Of a stretch of 64,000 bases of DNA, positions 19,358-28,176 are shown one piece after another. The position numbers and the translations under genes were made by a program. Origin of the DNA: JBFWVR01 sp050246635 (GTDB lineage Bacteria; Acidobacteriota; Vicinamibacteria; Vicinamibacterales; UBA2999); contig JBFWVR010000003.1 of the NCBI GenBank assembly GCA_050246635.1, forward strand, positions 62,001-126,000, in the 5' to 3' direction. A model generated the notes under the pieces. That model worked only from the letters and a program-made list of their open reading frames with translations, had not been told where the DNA came from and ran no database searches. How positions within the stretch are numbered: position 1 is the first letter of the stretch; every line of letters begins with the position of its first letter.

Positions 19358-20650
19358 ATGCCTACACCCGTAGTGATGCCCCAGATGGGCGAGTCCATCG
19401 CCGAGGGCACCATCGTCCGGTGGATCAAGAAGGTGGGCGACACCGTCGATCGCGACGAGCCGCTCTTCGAGATCTCCACCGACAAGGTCGACGCCGAGAT
19501 TCCCTCGCCGGCGGCCGGCACGCTGATCGACATCGCCGTCAAGGAAGGCGAGACGGTGCCCGTGAACAGCGTCGTGGCGACCATCGGCGCGGCCGGTGAA
19601 GCCGCGGCGACGGGCGCCCCGGCGGCCCCCGCCGAGACGCCCGCCCCCCAGGCGGACGGCACCTCGTCGGCCGCCGCGGGCACGGCGGCCCCGGCCGCTG
19701 CGGCGGCGCCCGCGCCGGCCGCCCCGGCGCCCGCCGAGGCGGCAGGTGAGGGCGGCCGGCAGAAGTCGTCGCCGCTCGTGCGCAAGATCGCCAAGGAGCA
19801 CAACGTCGACATCTCGCAGATCGAGGGCTCCGGCATCGGCGGCCGCGTGACGAAGACCGACATCCTCGGCTTCATCGAGAAGGGCGGCCCGGCCCAGGCC
19901 CGCGCCGAGGCGCCCGCCCCGGCGGCGCCCGCCGTGCACATCCCGGCCTACGCGCCGGGCGAGCGCGTGGACATCCAGCCGATGTCGGTGATGCGCAAGA
20001 AGATCGCCGAGCACATGGTGGTCAGCAAGCGCACCTCGGCGCACGTCTACTCGGTGTTCGAGGTGAGCTACGCGCAGGTGGACAAGATCCGCAAGGCGCG
20101 CAAGGCCGACTACGAGAAGCTCGGCGCCAAGCTCACCTTCACGTCGTTCATCGCGAAGGTCGCGGTGGACTGCCTGCGCCGGCACCCGGTGATCAACGCG
20201 TCCATCGACGGCGACAACGTCGTCTACAAGAAGGACGTGAACCTCGGGATTGCCGTGGCGCTCGACAACGGCCTGATCGTCCCGGTCGTGAAGGGCGCCG
20301 ACGAGAAGAACATCCTCGGGCTCTCGCGTGCCATCCAGGACGTCGCCGACCGCGCCCGCGCCAAGAAGCTCAACCCGGACGAGGTGCACGGCGGCACGTT
20401 CACCATCACCAACCCCGGCAACTTCGGCGCGCAGTTCGGGCTGCCGATCATCAACCAGCCGCAGGTGGCGATCCTGGGCGTGGGCACGATCGAGAAGCGC
20501 CCGGTCGTCATCGACGACATGATCGGGATCCGGCTGATGGGCTACCTGACACTCGGCTACGACCACCGCCTGGTGGACGGCGCCGTGGCCGACCAGTTCA
20601 TGGCCGACCTGAAGAAGGGCATCGAGACGTTCGACCCGTCGCAGATCTAG
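19358..20650 (+). CDS. 2-oxoacid dehydrogenase E2 dihydrolipoyl acyltransferase
   Basis: 430 aa. Lipoyl domain 1-76 with the lipoylated Lys-43 in TDKVDAEIPSP; Ala/Pro-rich flexible linker about 84-131; peripheral-subunit-binding domain about 135-172 (PLVRKIAKEHNVDISQIEG, GGRVTKTDI); catalytic core from about 205 with the active site GYDHRLVDGAVAD near the end. The acyl specificity (pyruvate, 2-oxoglutarate or branched-chain) cannot be told by eye; the lipoyl domain starts like SucB/BkdB types. It follows lpdA by 27 bp. lipB at 26 kb could supply octanoyl groups for its lipoylation. Confidence 0.92.
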   Translation: MPTPVVMPQMGESIAEGTIVRWIKKVGDTVDRDEPLFEISTDKVDAEIPSPAAGTLIDIAVKEGETVPVNSVVATIGAAGEAAATGAPAAPAETPAPQADGTSSAAAGTAAPAAAAAPAPAAPAPAEAAGEGGRQKSSPLVRKIAKEHNVDISQIEGSGIGGRVTKTDILGFIEKGGPAQARAEAPAPAAPAVHIPAYAPGERVDIQPMSVMRKKIAEHMVVSKRTSAHVYSVFEVSYAQVDKIRKARKADYEKLGAKLTFTSFIAKVAVDCLRRHPVINASIDGDNVVYKKDVNLGIAVALDNGLIVPVVKGADEKNILGLSRAIQDVADRARAKKLNPDEVHGGTFTITNPGNFGAQFGLPIINQPQVAILGVGTIEKRPVVIDDMIGIRLMGYLTLGYDHRLVDGAVADQFMADLKKGIETFDPSQI

Positions 20651-20700
20651 CGATTGCAGATCTGCCGATTGCAGATCTGGCGATTGCAGATTGCAGATTG
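20651..20700. repeat. CGATTGCAGATCT word repeats after the E2 gene
   Basis: Tandem variants of GATTGCAGATCT directly after the E2 stop codon, ending GATTGCAGATTG. Same word family as 48581-48755 and 49738-49860. Confidence 0.7.
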
Positions 20701-20755
20701 AGTGACCGGGGCGCCGTGGCGAAAGCTGCGGCGCCCTTCGTCTTTCGGCGGGCGC

Positions 20756-21379
20756 CTACAACCCGCCCAGCTTCGAGATTGCCTCGGCCCGTGACCGTAC
20801 CTGCAGCGTCTCGTAGATGCGCCGCACGTGCTGCCGCACGGTGTTGATCGTGATGCCGAGCCGGTCGGCGACTTCCTTGTACATCAGGCCCTGGCTGAGG
20901 GCCTCGAGCACCTCACGCTCGCGTTCGGTGAGGGCGGCCACCTCCGGCGCGGCCGGCTTCGGGGCGAAGAACTGGACGATCTTGCGCGCGATCGCGCTGG
21001 AGATCGGGGAGCCGCCCGCATGGACGTCCCGCACGGCGTCGAGGATCTCGGCCGCCGTGGCGCGCTTGAGCACGTAGCCGGCGGCGCCGGCCTTCAGCGA
21101 CTCGAACACCTGGTCGCTGTCGTCGAAGGCCGTCAGCATCACCACCTGGAGATCCGGCCGGACGGCCTTCAGGCGCCGCACGCACTCGATGCCGTCCATG
21201 CCGGGCAGGTTGATGTCCATCAGCACGACATCCGGCCGGACCCCGGACAGTCCCGCGAGCGCCGCCTCCCCCGAGGGATACGCGGCGGCCACTTCCAGGT
21301 CACCGGTCCGCGACACGAGCGCCGTATAGTGGTCCCGGAGCTGGCGGTCGTCCTCCACGATGCCGACACGGATGCGCAT
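20756..21379 (-). CDS. NarL/FixJ-type response regulator
   Basis: 207 aa. The receiver domain is intact: acidic pair in GIVEDDRQL, phospho-Asp in VVLMDINLPGMDG, Thr/Lys switch in VMLTAF and YVLKRA. A LuxR helix-turn-helix follows (LTEREREVLEALSQGLMYKE, then GITINTVRQHVRRIYETLQV). It probably receives phosphate from the propeller kinase encoded 60 bp upstream on the same strand. ATG 21379 is preferred over an upstream in-frame start at 21427, because the protein then begins MRIRVGIVEDD and a CATACT hexamer ends 7 nt before it, hinting at its own leaderless promoter. Confidence 0.9.
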   Translation of the reverse strand: MRIRVGIVEDDRQLRDHYTALVSRTGDLEVAAAYPSGEAALAGLSGVRPDVVLMDINLPGMDGIECVRRLKAVRPDLQVVMLTAFDDSDQVFESLKAGAAGYVLKRATAAEILDAVRDVHAGGSPISSAIARKIVQFFAPKPAAPEVAALTEREREVLEALSQGLMYKEVADRLGITINTVRQHVRRIYETLQVRSRAEAISKLGGL

Positions 21380-21386
21380 CCCGGCC

Positions 21387-21392
21387 AGTATG
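21387..21392 (-). promoter_or_regulatory. -10-like box of the response regulator, leaderless spacing
   Basis: CATACT on the minus strand followed by 7 nt (GGCCGGG) and the ATG at 21379. It lies in the 60-bp gap after the kinase gene, so it would be an internal promoter. Confidence 0.4.
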
Positions 21393-21439
21393 CCGGAGCG
21401 ATGGCGGCAGGGCCATCGCATGGGCATGCGAGCCCGGGG

Positions 21440-24373
21440 TCACGCCGGCACGGGCAGGGTGAACCGGACCGCGGTTCCACCGCCGGCCGGCGAGAGGAAC
21501 GCCACTTCGCCGCCGGCCGCCTCCATCCGCGCCCGGATGTTGGTGAGGCCGTTGCCGCCGCGTTCGGCCCCGGCGGCGGGCAGGCCGCGGCCGTTGTCGG
21601 CCACCTCGACGGTCAGCCGGCCGCCGGCCAGCGCGAACCCCACGCGCAGCTCGCTGGCGCCGGCGTGCTTCACCGCGTTGTTCACGGCTTCCTTGAAGGC
21701 GAGGAACAGGTGGCGGCGGACGTCGGCCGGCAGCTCGACGCCGTCGAGGCGGGCCGGCGCGTCGAAGCGGCAGCGCAACCCGGCGGCGCGCGCATGCGAC
21801 TCGGCGAACCGGATGGCGTAGGTGGCCAGGCTCTCGACGGTGTCGTGCGCCGCGTTGACGGACCACACGAGCTCGTCCATCGCGCGCGCCGTCTCCCGCG
21901 CGGTGTCCGCGAGCCGTGCCCGGGCGGTGCCCGCGCCGGCGTCGTCGGCTTCGTCGGCCAGCAGCGCGAGGTGCGTGAGGCGCGCCCCGATGTCGTCGTG
22001 CAGGTCTCGCGCGATACGCGACCGCTCGCGGTCCAGCGCCTGCTGCCGCTCGAGCTCCGCGACGCGGGCCCTCGCGCGCCGCAGGACGATGGTCCGGACG
22101 CCGCCGCCGGTGGCGAGCAGCAGCAGGGCCAGGGCCGCCAGCTGCACGGCACGGCGCTGCCACCAGTACGGCAGCACCACGAACGACAGGGTGGCGGGCT
22201 CCGGGCTCCAGACGCCATCGTTGTTGGCGGCCAGCACCTCGAAGCGGTACTCCGCAGGTGGGAGGTTGGTGTAGAACACGGCCCGGCGGGAGCCCGCCTC
22301 GTGCCAGTCCTTATCGAAGCCGAGGAGCCGGTAGCGGAACCGCACACGTTCCGGCGCCAGCAGGCTGAATGCCGTGTACGCAATCTCGAGGCTCTGCGTC
22401 CCTGCCGGCACGGGGATGCCGCCAGCCGTGGCCTGGACGGTGTCCGTCTCGTCGAGGATGGCGTGCTCGACGACGACGGGTGGTGGCACGGTGTTGAGCC
22501 GCAAGCGACGTGGATCGACGACGGCAATCCCGCCGAGCGTCGAGAACCAGAGGCGCCCGTCGCGGTCCTTCAGGCCGGAAGGATCGAAGCCGCCTCCGGA
22601 GCCCTCGAGCGAGCGCAGCCCGTCGGCCTTCCCGAGCACAATCGGATCCATCGAGACGGCCGCGCCGGACGCCACCGCCTCGATCCGCTCGCGCAGCAGC
22701 CGCGAGATGCCGCGCGACGTCGCGACCCACAGGTTGGCGTCGTCGTCTTCCAGCATGAGCGCCACCACCGGATCGGGCAGCCCCTGCGCCACGCCGAAGT
22801 GCTCGAACCGGCCTGCGCGCATCCGGTAGAGCCCGCGGTTGGCCGTGCCAATCCAGAGGTCGCCGCGCGAGTCCACGATGAGAGACGAGATCAGCTGTGT
22901 CGGCAGCGTGCCATCGTCACCGACCCGGCTGAAGCGCGTGCCGTCGAACACGTAGAGTCCGTATGCGTTCGACGCGACGAACAACCGGCCGTCCGGCGTC
23001 TCCGCGAACGCCGTCACGAGACCGGCTTCGATGCCGTCGCTCCTGTCGAAGGGCTCCAGCCGGCTGTTCGCCCACCGGTAGACGCCGTTTGGCTCGGTGG
23101 CGATCCAGATGGCACCGGCACGGTCCTCGTACAGCACGCGGACGTCATCGCGGGCCAAGCCGTCGTCGTGGCCGATCCGTGTAAGGCGGCCATCCCCCTC
23201 GCGGACGATGCCACCCGGCGAGCCCCCGATCCACAACGCCCCGTCGCTCGCCGCGAGCACGGACACGGCGCACGACAACCCGTAGGGCGTCGCCGGGAGC
23301 TCGAACCGGTTCGTGGCGCCGAGCATCGTCACCGGCCCGCATCGGGTGCCTGCCCAGATCCGGCCGGAGGTGTCCTGCACGATCGAGGTCGTGACCGGGC
23401 CCGGCAGCCCGGCTTCGGTGCCGTAGGTGATCACGCGCGTGGGCCGCCGCCGCGCAATCCCGCCGCCGTCCGTGCCAATCCACAGGCTGCCTTCCGCGTC
23501 CGCCAGCAACGCCCGCACGCCGTTGTTCGGCAGGCCCGTGACAGGCGTGGCATGTCCATTGGCGATCACGGCGACGCCCGGCGAGAACCCGACGTACGTC
23601 CTGCCGCCAAACGACGCGACGGTCCGCGCGTCCCCTGCTCCGTGGCAGATGGGATCGTCGCACGGCCCCGGCCGCAGCTCCCCATCGGCCCATTCCGCGA
23701 CGCCGTGCTCCGAGATCGACACGAGGATGCGGTTCGTGTCGTCCACGGCGATCCCGCTGATGGGACCGGGCAAGCGGGTGGGGCCTGGCGCGCACACCAG
23801 CTCCAGTCGGGTGACAGCGCAGAGCCCTCGCATGGTGGCGACCAGCACGCGGCCGTCGGGATGGAGTGCGAGCCCGGCGATCTGCCGGGACGGCCACGCG
23901 CCGGCGGCGGGTTCGAGGGTGCGAATGCGGCCCTGCTCGACGACCGCCAGTCCGTCCAGCGTCCCCACCCACAGGCGGCCGTCGTGGTCGAAGAGGAGGC
24001 TCGTCGCGTTGTCGTTGATCAGTCCGTCAGCCGTGGTGAACAGCTGCATGGCGCCGTGCTGCCAGCGCGCGAGGCCGCCGCCCCCCGTGCCGATCCACAC
24101 CGCGCCGTCCGGCGCCTCGGCAAGCGCCAGGATGTGCGTGTTGGTGAGGTCGGTCGCCGTCGGGGTGAAGCGCACGCCGTCGAAGCGCACGAGCCCCGCC
24201 CAGGTGCCCAGCCACAGGTACCCGTCCCCCGTCTGGATCATGGAGATGACGGAGTTCTGCGGCAGGCCATCGTCGACTTCCCAGACGTCGATGGAGTAGC
24301 CCGCCGGCTCGCCGGGAGGAACGGGGGGCGGCGGCGCCCCTGCGAGGAGCACCGCCGCCAGCAGCCAGGACAT
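21440..24373 (-). CDS. hybrid-propeller sensor histidine kinase (Reg_prop, Y_Y_Y, HisKA_3)
   Basis: 977 aa. A signal peptide (MSWLLAAVLLAGAP) is followed by a periplasmic region of about 650 residues built of two-component regulator propeller repeats (WLGTWAGLVRFDG, WIGTGGGGLARW, WVGTLDGLAVV). Then come a Y_Y_Y domain (LRFRYRLLGFDKDWHEAGS type), one transmembrane helix, HisKA_3 with the phospho-His in IARDLHDDIGARLTHL, and a HATPase domain (NAVKHAG, DNGRGLP, GNGLTNIRARME). This is the periplasmic sensor of a two-component pair with the downstream LuxR-type regulator. Such propellers often sense polysaccharides, but the ligand is unknown. ATG 24373 lies 8 nt after a TACGAT box. Confidence 0.92.
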   Translation of the reverse strand: MSWLLAAVLLAGAPPPPVPPGEPAGYSIDVWEVDDGLPQNSVISMIQTGDGYLWLGTWAGLVRFDGVRFTPTATDLTNTHILALAEAPDGAVWIGTGGGGLARWQHGAMQLFTTADGLINDNATSLLFDHDGRLWVGTLDGLAVVEQGRIRTLEPAAGAWPSRQIAGLALHPDGRVLVATMRGLCAVTRLELVCAPGPTRLPGPISGIAVDDTNRILVSISEHGVAEWADGELRPGPCDDPICHGAGDARTVASFGGRTYVGFSPGVAVIANGHATPVTGLPNNGVRALLADAEGSLWIGTDGGGIARRRPTRVITYGTEAGLPGPVTTSIVQDTSGRIWAGTRCGPVTMLGATNRFELPATPYGLSCAVSVLAASDGALWIGGSPGGIVREGDGRLTRIGHDDGLARDDVRVLYEDRAGAIWIATEPNGVYRWANSRLEPFDRSDGIEAGLVTAFAETPDGRLFVASNAYGLYVFDGTRFSRVGDDGTLPTQLISSLIVDSRGDLWIGTANRGLYRMRAGRFEHFGVAQGLPDPVVALMLEDDDANLWVATSRGISRLLRERIEAVASGAAVSMDPIVLGKADGLRSLEGSGGGFDPSGLKDRDGRLWFSTLGGIAVVDPRRLRLNTVPPPVVVEHAILDETDTVQATAGGIPVPAGTQSLEIAYTAFSLLAPERVRFRYRLLGFDKDWHEAGSRRAVFYTNLPPAEYRFEVLAANNDGVWSPEPATLSFVVLPYWWQRRAVQLAALALLLLATGGGVRTIVLRRARARVAELERQQALDRERSRIARDLHDDIGARLTHLALLADEADDAGAGTARARLADTARETARAMDELVWSVNAAHDTVESLATYAIRFAESHARAAGLRCRFDAPARLDGVELPADVRRHLFLAFKEAVNNAVKHAGASELRVGFALAGGRLTVEVADNGRGLPAAGAERGGNGLTNIRARMEAAGGEVAFLSPAGGGTAVRFTLPVPA

Positions 24374-24381
24374 TGCCCGGA

Positions 24382-24387
24382 ATCGTA
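24382..24387 (-). promoter_or_regulatory. -10-like box of the histidine kinase, leaderless spacing
   Basis: TACGAT on the minus strand, 8 nt before the ATG. The same hexamer and spacing precede the MerR-XRE-cupin gene. Confidence 0.4.
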
Positions 24388-24410
24388 TCCCGGGTCCGGT
24401 GATGTCGTGC

Positions 24411-25868
24411 CTAGCGGCAGGTGAAGGTCAGCGAGAGGATCTTGCTGCCGTTCTCCTGCCCCTTGATCCCGTTGGCCACGCGGCCGGGCCCGCAGGGGAT
24501 CTCGTACGGGACGTCGGAGAAGACGTCCGGTCCGCCGACCTCGGAACTCGAATTGGTCGTAGTGCCCGCCAGCAGCGGCGCGCACCGCAGACCGACGGTC
24601 TTCAGCTTGCCGGCCAGGTTCGTCACGCCGTAGAGGCCGATGGCCATGGTGCCCGCCGGGCAGGAGGTCGAGAACGAGCTGCTCGAAGCGCTGCCGGCCG
24701 TGCTCGTGGAGTACGTCCCGCCGTCGAACGCCAGGTAGATGCCGACGGGCGAGACCTTGACGATGCTGTCGCTCCGCTTGCACGTCGCCTTGATGGAGTA
24801 CAGGAAGTCGCCGTCGTAGGTGCCGCTCACGCCGGTGACAACCGCGTCGCTCGGGCAGGCATGCGAATACCACGGAGCCGTCAGGCTGCCTTGCCCCGCG
24901 ATGCCCAGGGCATCTCCCGTGTTGCCGGGCGTCGTGAGCGCCGCCGTGATCAGCCCTTTCGGCCCCTGTTCACCCTGTGCGCCCTGGGGGCCCTGCGGCC
25001 CACGCGGGCCCTCCGGCCCGGCAGGTCCGGCAGGTCCCATCGCGCCCGTCGGACCGGTCAGCCCACGCGGCCCCTGCGGACCGGTCGGACCGGCAGGGCC
25101 CTGTGCGCCCGTCGCCCCCGTCAGGCCGCGAAGCCCCTGCGGGCCCACCGCACCGGTGTCGCCCTTGTCGCCTTTGTCGCCCTTGTCACCCTGCACGCCC
25201 TGCGGCCCGGCCGGGCCCATGGGACCCTGCGGGCCGATGGCGCCTGGCACACCCTGGATGCCCTGGGGACCCTGCGGGCCGATGGGCCCCATCGGTCCGA
25301 TCTCGCCCTGCGGGCCCTGCGGACCGGTCGCGCCGACGGCGCCGATCGTGAGGTTGAACGAGAAGGTGTGCACGGTGTGCCCCACCCTGCTCTCGTCGTG
25401 ATCGCGATCATCGTCCTTGTCCTTCCCCTTCGCGTGATTGTCGCGGTCGTCGTCACGACCCTTGTCGTTCCTGCCGTAGTCGCGGTCGTCACGGTCGCGA
25501 CCGAACCCTCGGTCGTCGTCGTCCGAGTCCCCGTAGGGCCCACGGCCGCTCATGGTCGTGACGGTCACCATGTACGTGCCGGGCTCGGTCGTCGCGAGCT
25601 GGGCGACGATCGAGGTGTCCGTGCTCGAGAGGATGGCCAGCGGCGCCATGCCGCCGCCGGGCACGGCCATCGCGACAGAAGGCGCGGTGCCGAAGTTGAT
25701 GCCTTCGATGGTGACGGTGGGTGGCGCGGCATCGATGTCGGCCACGGCGCGCTGGACGACAAGCTGTGGCGGGGGCTGGGGGCCGCGCGACTGCGCGAGC
25801 ACGAACGCCGGCGCCAGGAGGGCGGCAACACCGATGGCGCCCGCCAGGCGGGCAAGTCTTGACTTCAT
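24411..25868 (-). CDS. secreted collagen-like protein
   Basis: 485 aa. Signal peptide (MKSRLARLAGAIGVAALLAP, cleavage after LAQ), an IPT/TIG-like beta domain about 35-108, then a highly charged Asp/Arg/Lys-rich linker (about 110-165). Residues 176-304 are 43 uninterrupted Gly-X-Y triplets, many GPQ/GPM/GPA and a GDKGDKGDKGD cluster, which should form a collagen triple helix. A C-terminal globular domain of about 180 aa with several Cys follows. The ATG follows GGAGATCC. It is 37 bp upstream of the kinase gene on the same strand. Likely a trimeric surface or matrix protein; role unknown. Confidence 0.85.
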   Translation of the reverse strand: MKSRLARLAGAIGVAALLAPAFVLAQSRGPQPPPQLVVQRAVADIDAAPPTVTIEGINFGTAPSVAMAVPGGGMAPLAILSSTDTSIVAQLATTEPGTYMVTVTTMSGRGPYGDSDDDDRGFGRDRDDRDYGRNDKGRDDDRDNHAKGKDKDDDRDHDESRVGHTVHTFSFNLTIGAVGATGPQGPQGEIGPMGPIGPQGPQGIQGVPGAIGPQGPMGPAGPQGVQGDKGDKGDKGDTGAVGPQGLRGLTGATGAQGPAGPTGPQGPRGLTGPTGAMGPAGPAGPEGPRGPQGPQGAQGEQGPKGLITAALTTPGNTGDALGIAGQGSLTAPWYSHACPSDAVVTGVSGTYDGDFLYSIKATCKRSDSIVKVSPVGIYLAFDGGTYSTSTAGSASSSSFSTSCPAGTMAIGLYGVTNLAGKLKTVGLRCAPLLAGTTTNSSSEVGGPDVFSDVPYEIPCGPGRVANGIKGQENGSKILSLTFTCR

Positions 25869-26049
25869 GGGGAGGATCTCCGTGACCCCCGGGCGTCATG
25901 CCCGCGGTGTCGAAACGGTACAGAGGGCTCGGGGCCGCCACAATCGCATGTGGATGCGACTCCAGCTCATCCATGACGCAGGGCGGCCGGCTGGCGTGTG
26001 TGGGCGGTGGCTCGCCGCGCGCCACGCGGCGGCGGTGTAAGCTCTGTTG

Positions 26050-26739
26050 ATGCGGCCTCTCGACGTCCGGCGGCTCGGACTCGTGCCCTACGGGGATGCC
26101 CTCGAGCTTCAGCGCGCGCTCTCCGACGACCGCAAGGCCGGGCGCATTCCCGACACCCTGCTCCTGTTGCAGCACCCGCACGTCCTGACGCTCGGCGTGA
26201 AGGGGGACGGCGGACGGTCGCACGTGCTCGCCACGCCGAAGAGGCTCGCGGAGCTGGGCGTCGAGCTGTTCGAGACCGGCCGCGGGGGCGATGTCACCTA
26301 CCACGGGCCAGGCCAGATCGTGGGCTACCCGGTCATCGACCTCAACCCCGATCGGCGCGACGTGCACAAGTACGTCCGCGACATCGAGGAGGTGATGATT
26401 CGCGTGTGCGCCGAGTTCGGCGTGAGCGCCGGGCGCATGCCGGGGATGACGGGGACGTGGGTGCCGGAGACGCCTGCCGGCCCCGCGAAGATTGGCGCCA
26501 TTGGCGTGCGCATCTCCCGCTGGGTGACCAGCCACGGCTTCGCGTTCAACGTCACGACCGATCTCGACTACTTCAAGCTGATCGTCCCGTGTGGCATCGC
26601 CGAGCACGGCGTGACGTCCCTCGCGGCGCTCACCGGGCAGCGCCCGGATCTCGGCGCCGTCGAGGATCTCTTCGTCCGCCACTTCGCCGACGTCTTCGCG
26701 CGCGACGCCGTCGGGGCCGTGTCGGGGGCCATCCGGTGA
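26050..26739 (+). CDS. lipB: octanoyltransferase LipB
   Basis: 229 aa. Transfers octanoyl from octanoyl-ACP to lipoyl domains. Family motifs: RGGDVTYHGPGQIVGYPV, PAKIGAIGVRISRWVTSHGF with the catalytic Lys-147, and IVPCGIAEHGVTSL with the catalytic Cys-181. It could supply the lipoyl domain of the E2 encoded 6 kb upstream. ATG 26050 is preferred over the adjoining TTG 26047. No ribosome site is seen; a TAAGCT hexamer 6 nt upstream of ATG could make it leaderless. Its stop overlaps the start of the next gene by GTGA. Confidence 0.94.
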   Translation: MRPLDVRRLGLVPYGDALELQRALSDDRKAGRIPDTLLLLQHPHVLTLGVKGDGGRSHVLATPKRLAELGVELFETGRGGDVTYHGPGQIVGYPVIDLNPDRRDVHKYVRDIEEVMIRVCAEFGVSAGRMPGMTGTWVPETPAGPAKIGAIGVRISRWVTSHGFAFNVTTDLDYFKLIVPCGIAEHGVTSLAALTGQRPDLGAVEDLFVRHFADVFARDAVGAVSGAIR

Positions 26740-27455
26740 GCCCGCGCTGGCCGCGGCCGACACCGGCGACGCGGCTGGCGCTGCTGCTGACGCTTGCGGC
26801 CATTGTGGCAACGGCGTCGTACCTGATCTGGATCTATCCGGGCCTGCCCGAGGCCGTGCCCATCCGCTTCATCCGCGGGCGCGCCGTCATCTACCAGTTC
26901 AAGACCCCCCTCCTCGTGATGCTGCCGGTGCTGGTGCAGACCGCGCTCGCCGCGATCTTCGGCACCCTGCTGGTGGTCCTGCTGTGGCGGGCCCGCCCGG
27001 GCCACGGCTTCACGGCCAGTGACGACGACGCGCGGCGCATGAGCCACGCGGCCGAGGGCATCGCCCTGCTCGGCGTCGTCTGGATTGGGTTCCAGGGCTT
27101 CGCGGCGTTCCGGCTCGTCCTGCTGTGGCAGCGGGGCAGCGGCGGCTTCGGGGACGTGTACACCCTGGCGCTGCTCACCGCGGTCGTGCTCTCGGTCGTG
27201 ATCGGCGCCCGCACCATGAAGCTCGTGGGCCGTGACGCGGGTTACGGCGCCTCCGAGGACGACTCGTGGCGGCTCGGGCGGCTCTACATGAACCCCCGCA
27301 ACCCGGCGCTGTTCGTGCCGGCACGGGCCGGCGCCGGCTGGACGCTCAACTTCGGCCGGCCGGTCGCCATCGCGGTGCTCGGGGCCACCCTCGCGCTCGG
27401 CATCGGCGTGCCGTTCTACCTGACCTGGCTCGTGCTCAAGGGCCTGCTCCGCTAA
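26736..27455 (+). CDS. integral membrane protein with DUF5808-like C-terminal motif
   Basis: 239 aa with about five transmembrane helices; the first is LALLLTLAAIVATASYLIWI. The stretch DDSWRLGRLYMNPRNPALFV followed by PARAGAGWTLNFGRPVA matches the DUF5808 signature (W-G-YxNPxDP, then GxGWTLN) found in DUF1648/SdpI-like membrane proteins. The GTG start lies within the lipB stop (GTGA overlap), so the two are translationally coupled; the functional link is obscure. No catalytic residues can be assigned. Confidence 0.75.
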   Translation: MSPRWPRPTPATRLALLLTLAAIVATASYLIWIYPGLPEAVPIRFIRGRAVIYQFKTPLLVMLPVLVQTALAAIFGTLLVVLLWRARPGHGFTASDDDARRMSHAAEGIALLGVVWIGFQGFAAFRLVLLWQRGSGGFGDVYTLALLTAVVLSVVIGARTMKLVGRDAGYGASEDDSWRLGRLYMNPRNPALFVPARAGAGWTLNFGRPVAIAVLGATLALGIGVPFYLTWLVLKGLLR

Positions 27456-27489
27456 CTGTCGCTCGTCCAACGGGTTCCGCCGCTCGACC

Positions 27490-27508
27490 GCCGCCGGAAT
27501 ACGGCGGC
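27490..27508. terminator. weak hairpin between the membrane protein and sigma factor genes
   Basis: GCCGCCG and CGGCGGC around a 5-nt loop (GAATA). No T-run follows, so it would be a poor intrinsic terminator. Confidence 0.3.
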
Positions 27509-27555
27509 CGGGTCCGGGGTTCTTGTCGATGGAACCCTTGAATGGAGCGGCAGTG

Positions 27556-28176
27556 ATGCGGAACCTGACAAGCGATGCGGCGCTGATCGAACGGTTGCGG
27601 GCGGGAGACGAGCTTGCGGTGAACGAGCTGGCGACCCGCTACGGCGCCAGGATTCTCCAGTTGGCACTGCGCTACATGAAGAACCGCGAAGACGCCGAGG
27701 AAGTGGCCCAGGACGTGCTCCTGAAGGTGTGCCAGAAGATCGACCACTTCCGCGGTGACGCCGCGCTGTCGTCCTGGATCTACCGGATCACGTTCAACAC
27801 GGCGATGTCGCGGCTGCGCAACACGCGCGCGGCGCGGCTGGCGGAGCTGCCCGACGTGCCTCCCGCCGGTGATGGCCAGGACCCGCCCCGGCCGCGGGAG
27901 GCGGCCGACTGGTCGAGCATGGCCGATGAAGGCGTGATGCGCCTCCAGCTCCGCGAGCGGCTGGCCGAGGCTGTCGAGGCGCTGCCGGACATCTATCGCG
28001 CGCCGGTGATCCTGCGCGACCTGCAGGGCCTCACGACCGAGGAGGCCAGCTCGATGCTGCGGCTGAAGGACCAGACCCTCAAGTCACGCCTCCACCGCGG
28101 CCGTCTCATCCTGCGCAAGCGCCTGGCGCATTTCGCCGAAGGCCTCTCGCTGCATCGGCCCGTCGAGGCCATCTAG
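27556..28176 (+). CDS. ECF-type RNA polymerase sigma factor
   Basis: 206 aa. Region 2 runs from about 10 to 90 (DELAVNELATRYGARILQLA, YMKNREDAEEVAQDVLLKV, FRGDAALSSWIYRITFN). Region 4 is in the C-terminal third (VEALPDIYRAPVILRDLQGL, then EEASSMLRLKDQTLKSRLHR). It resembles RpoE/SigW-type ECF factors. No anti-sigma gene is adjacent: downstream genes are on the other strand and overlap its stop by 4 bp. ATG 27556 follows GGAGCGG at good distance; ATG 27529 (and TTG 27523) would add nine or more residues. Confidence 0.88.
   Translation: MRNLTSDAALIERLRAGDELAVNELATRYGARILQLALRYMKNREDAEEVAQDVLLKVCQKIDHFRGDAALSSWIYRITFNTAMSRLRNTRAARLAELPDVPPAGDGQDPPRPREAADWSSMADEGVMRLQLRERLAEAVEALPDIYRAPVILRDLQGLTTEEASSMLRLKDQTLKSRLHRGRLILRKRLAHFAEGLSLHRPVEAI

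Noticed and set aside
20828..24424. Long plus-strand open frame of about 1200 codons opposite the histidine kinase
   Set aside because: GC-rich antisense shadow with an Arg/Ala/Gly-rich translation and no domain; the opposite strand has complete kinase motifs.
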